This document shows, piece by piece, positions 21,081 to 21,171 of a stretch of DNA of 21,171 bases. The notes beneath the pieces were generated by a model, which ran no database searches, was not told the origin of the DNA, and saw nothing but the letters and a program-made list of their open reading frames with translations. The stretch spans positions 1 to 21,171 of the forward strand of contig NZER01000431.1 in the NCBI GenBank assembly GCA_002690445.1, written 5' to 3'. The stretch comes from Candidatus Pacearchaeota archaeon (lineage in GTDB: Archaea > Nanoarchaeota > Nanoarchaeia > Pacearchaeales > GW2011-AR1). Numbering within the stretch: the stretch's first letter is position 1; each line of letters starts with the position of its first letter. The translations under genes and the position numbers were made by a program.

Positions 21081-21171
21081 AACTCGCGATTTGCTCTTGA
21101 CTATTCATGTAATTTTCGGGTCTGAAGATGCCCGCCCAAAACTGTGCCTTTGGCACAGGTCCCACCCTCGG
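21081..21171 (+). repeat. Intergenic repeat element F (cut by window end)
   Basis: It starts with AACTCGCGATTTG (21081-21093), continuing CTCTTGA. Two C3-tract pairs, CCCGCCC (21131-21137) and CCCACCC (21161-21167), flank the perfect hairpin CTGTGCC/GGCACAG with a TTT loop (21142-21158). The hairpin thus sits inside a split G-quadruplex motif (minus strand). The right arm is beyond the window. The 53 bp between the preceding gene and this element hold nothing else recognisable. Confidence 0.7.

Noticed and set aside
1..21171. CRISPR array, restriction system, prophage or transposase gene
   Set aside because: No regularly spaced direct repeats and no reading frame with such motifs were seen. 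The repeat elements are scattered singly, not in arrays.

Overview
This 21.2-kb window looks like the chromosome of a DPANN-type archaeon, with a Pacearchaeota/Woesearchaeota-like lineage as my best guess. The archaeal markers are Kae1, L7Ae, S28e, L24e, a deoxyhypusine synthase and an archaeal/eukaryal-type prolyl-tRNA synthetase. Most promoters carry a TTTATAAA or TTTAAA-like TATA box centred about 25 nt before the start codon, which implies many leaderless mRNAs. Alongside these sit bacterial-type genes: gyrase GyrB and GyrA, two sigma-70-like proteins, a full-length DisA diadenylate cyclase and a small lipoprotein. Most coding strands are rich in G and T. Several genes (about 6.7-7.2, 9.7-10.1, 13.1-14.5 and 19.7-20.5 kb) are visibly richer in A (or poorer in G) and may have a different history.

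Layout. 0-2.4 kb: an amino-acid permease (-) diverges from an MscS channel (+). 2.4-3.7 kb: tRNA-Arg(UCG), a small lipoprotein and sigma-like protein 1. 4.0-6.6 kb: ProRS, a small unknown protein and a convergent deoxyhypusine synthase. 6.7-7.6 kb: a small membrane protein overlapped by a 35-aa membrane peptide, then an unknown protein. 7.6-9.7 kb (-): an overlapping DisA/DHH phosphoesterase operon, a candidate c-di-AMP synthesis and turnover (or DNA-repair) unit. 9.7-11.2 kb: a YdjM-like membrane protein and kae1 diverge from one palindromic TATA box. 11.36-12.0 kb: an unknown protein ends in a G-quadruplex-rich Gly/Arg tail. 12.0-13.1 kb: a ribosomal operon (L7Ae, S28e, L24e, unknown), whose mRNA is predicted to begin with a kink-turn, an apparent L7Ae autoregulatory site. 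13.1-14.5 kb (-): an unknown protein and a transglutaminase-like/TPR protein. 14.6-20.5 kb: a tight operon gyrB - unknown - zinc ribbon - gyrA - sigma-like protein 2. 20.5-21.0 kb: an anchored exported protein.

The main structure not explained by genes is a family of intergenic elements near 1.28, 2.5, 2.9, 3.8, 11.2 and 21.1 kb, all in one orientation. Members share parts of one architecture: a left end AACTCGCGATTTG, a run of C3 tracts (G-quadruplex motif on the opposite strand), a 6-7 bp hairpin with a 3-nt loop whose stem sequence varies, and a right arm such as CAAAAACAAATCG. They resemble non-autonomous mobile or structured elements. One abuts tRNA-Arg and is flanked by a 10-bp copy of the tRNA 3' end.

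All functional statements come from reading motifs by eye; no database search was run.
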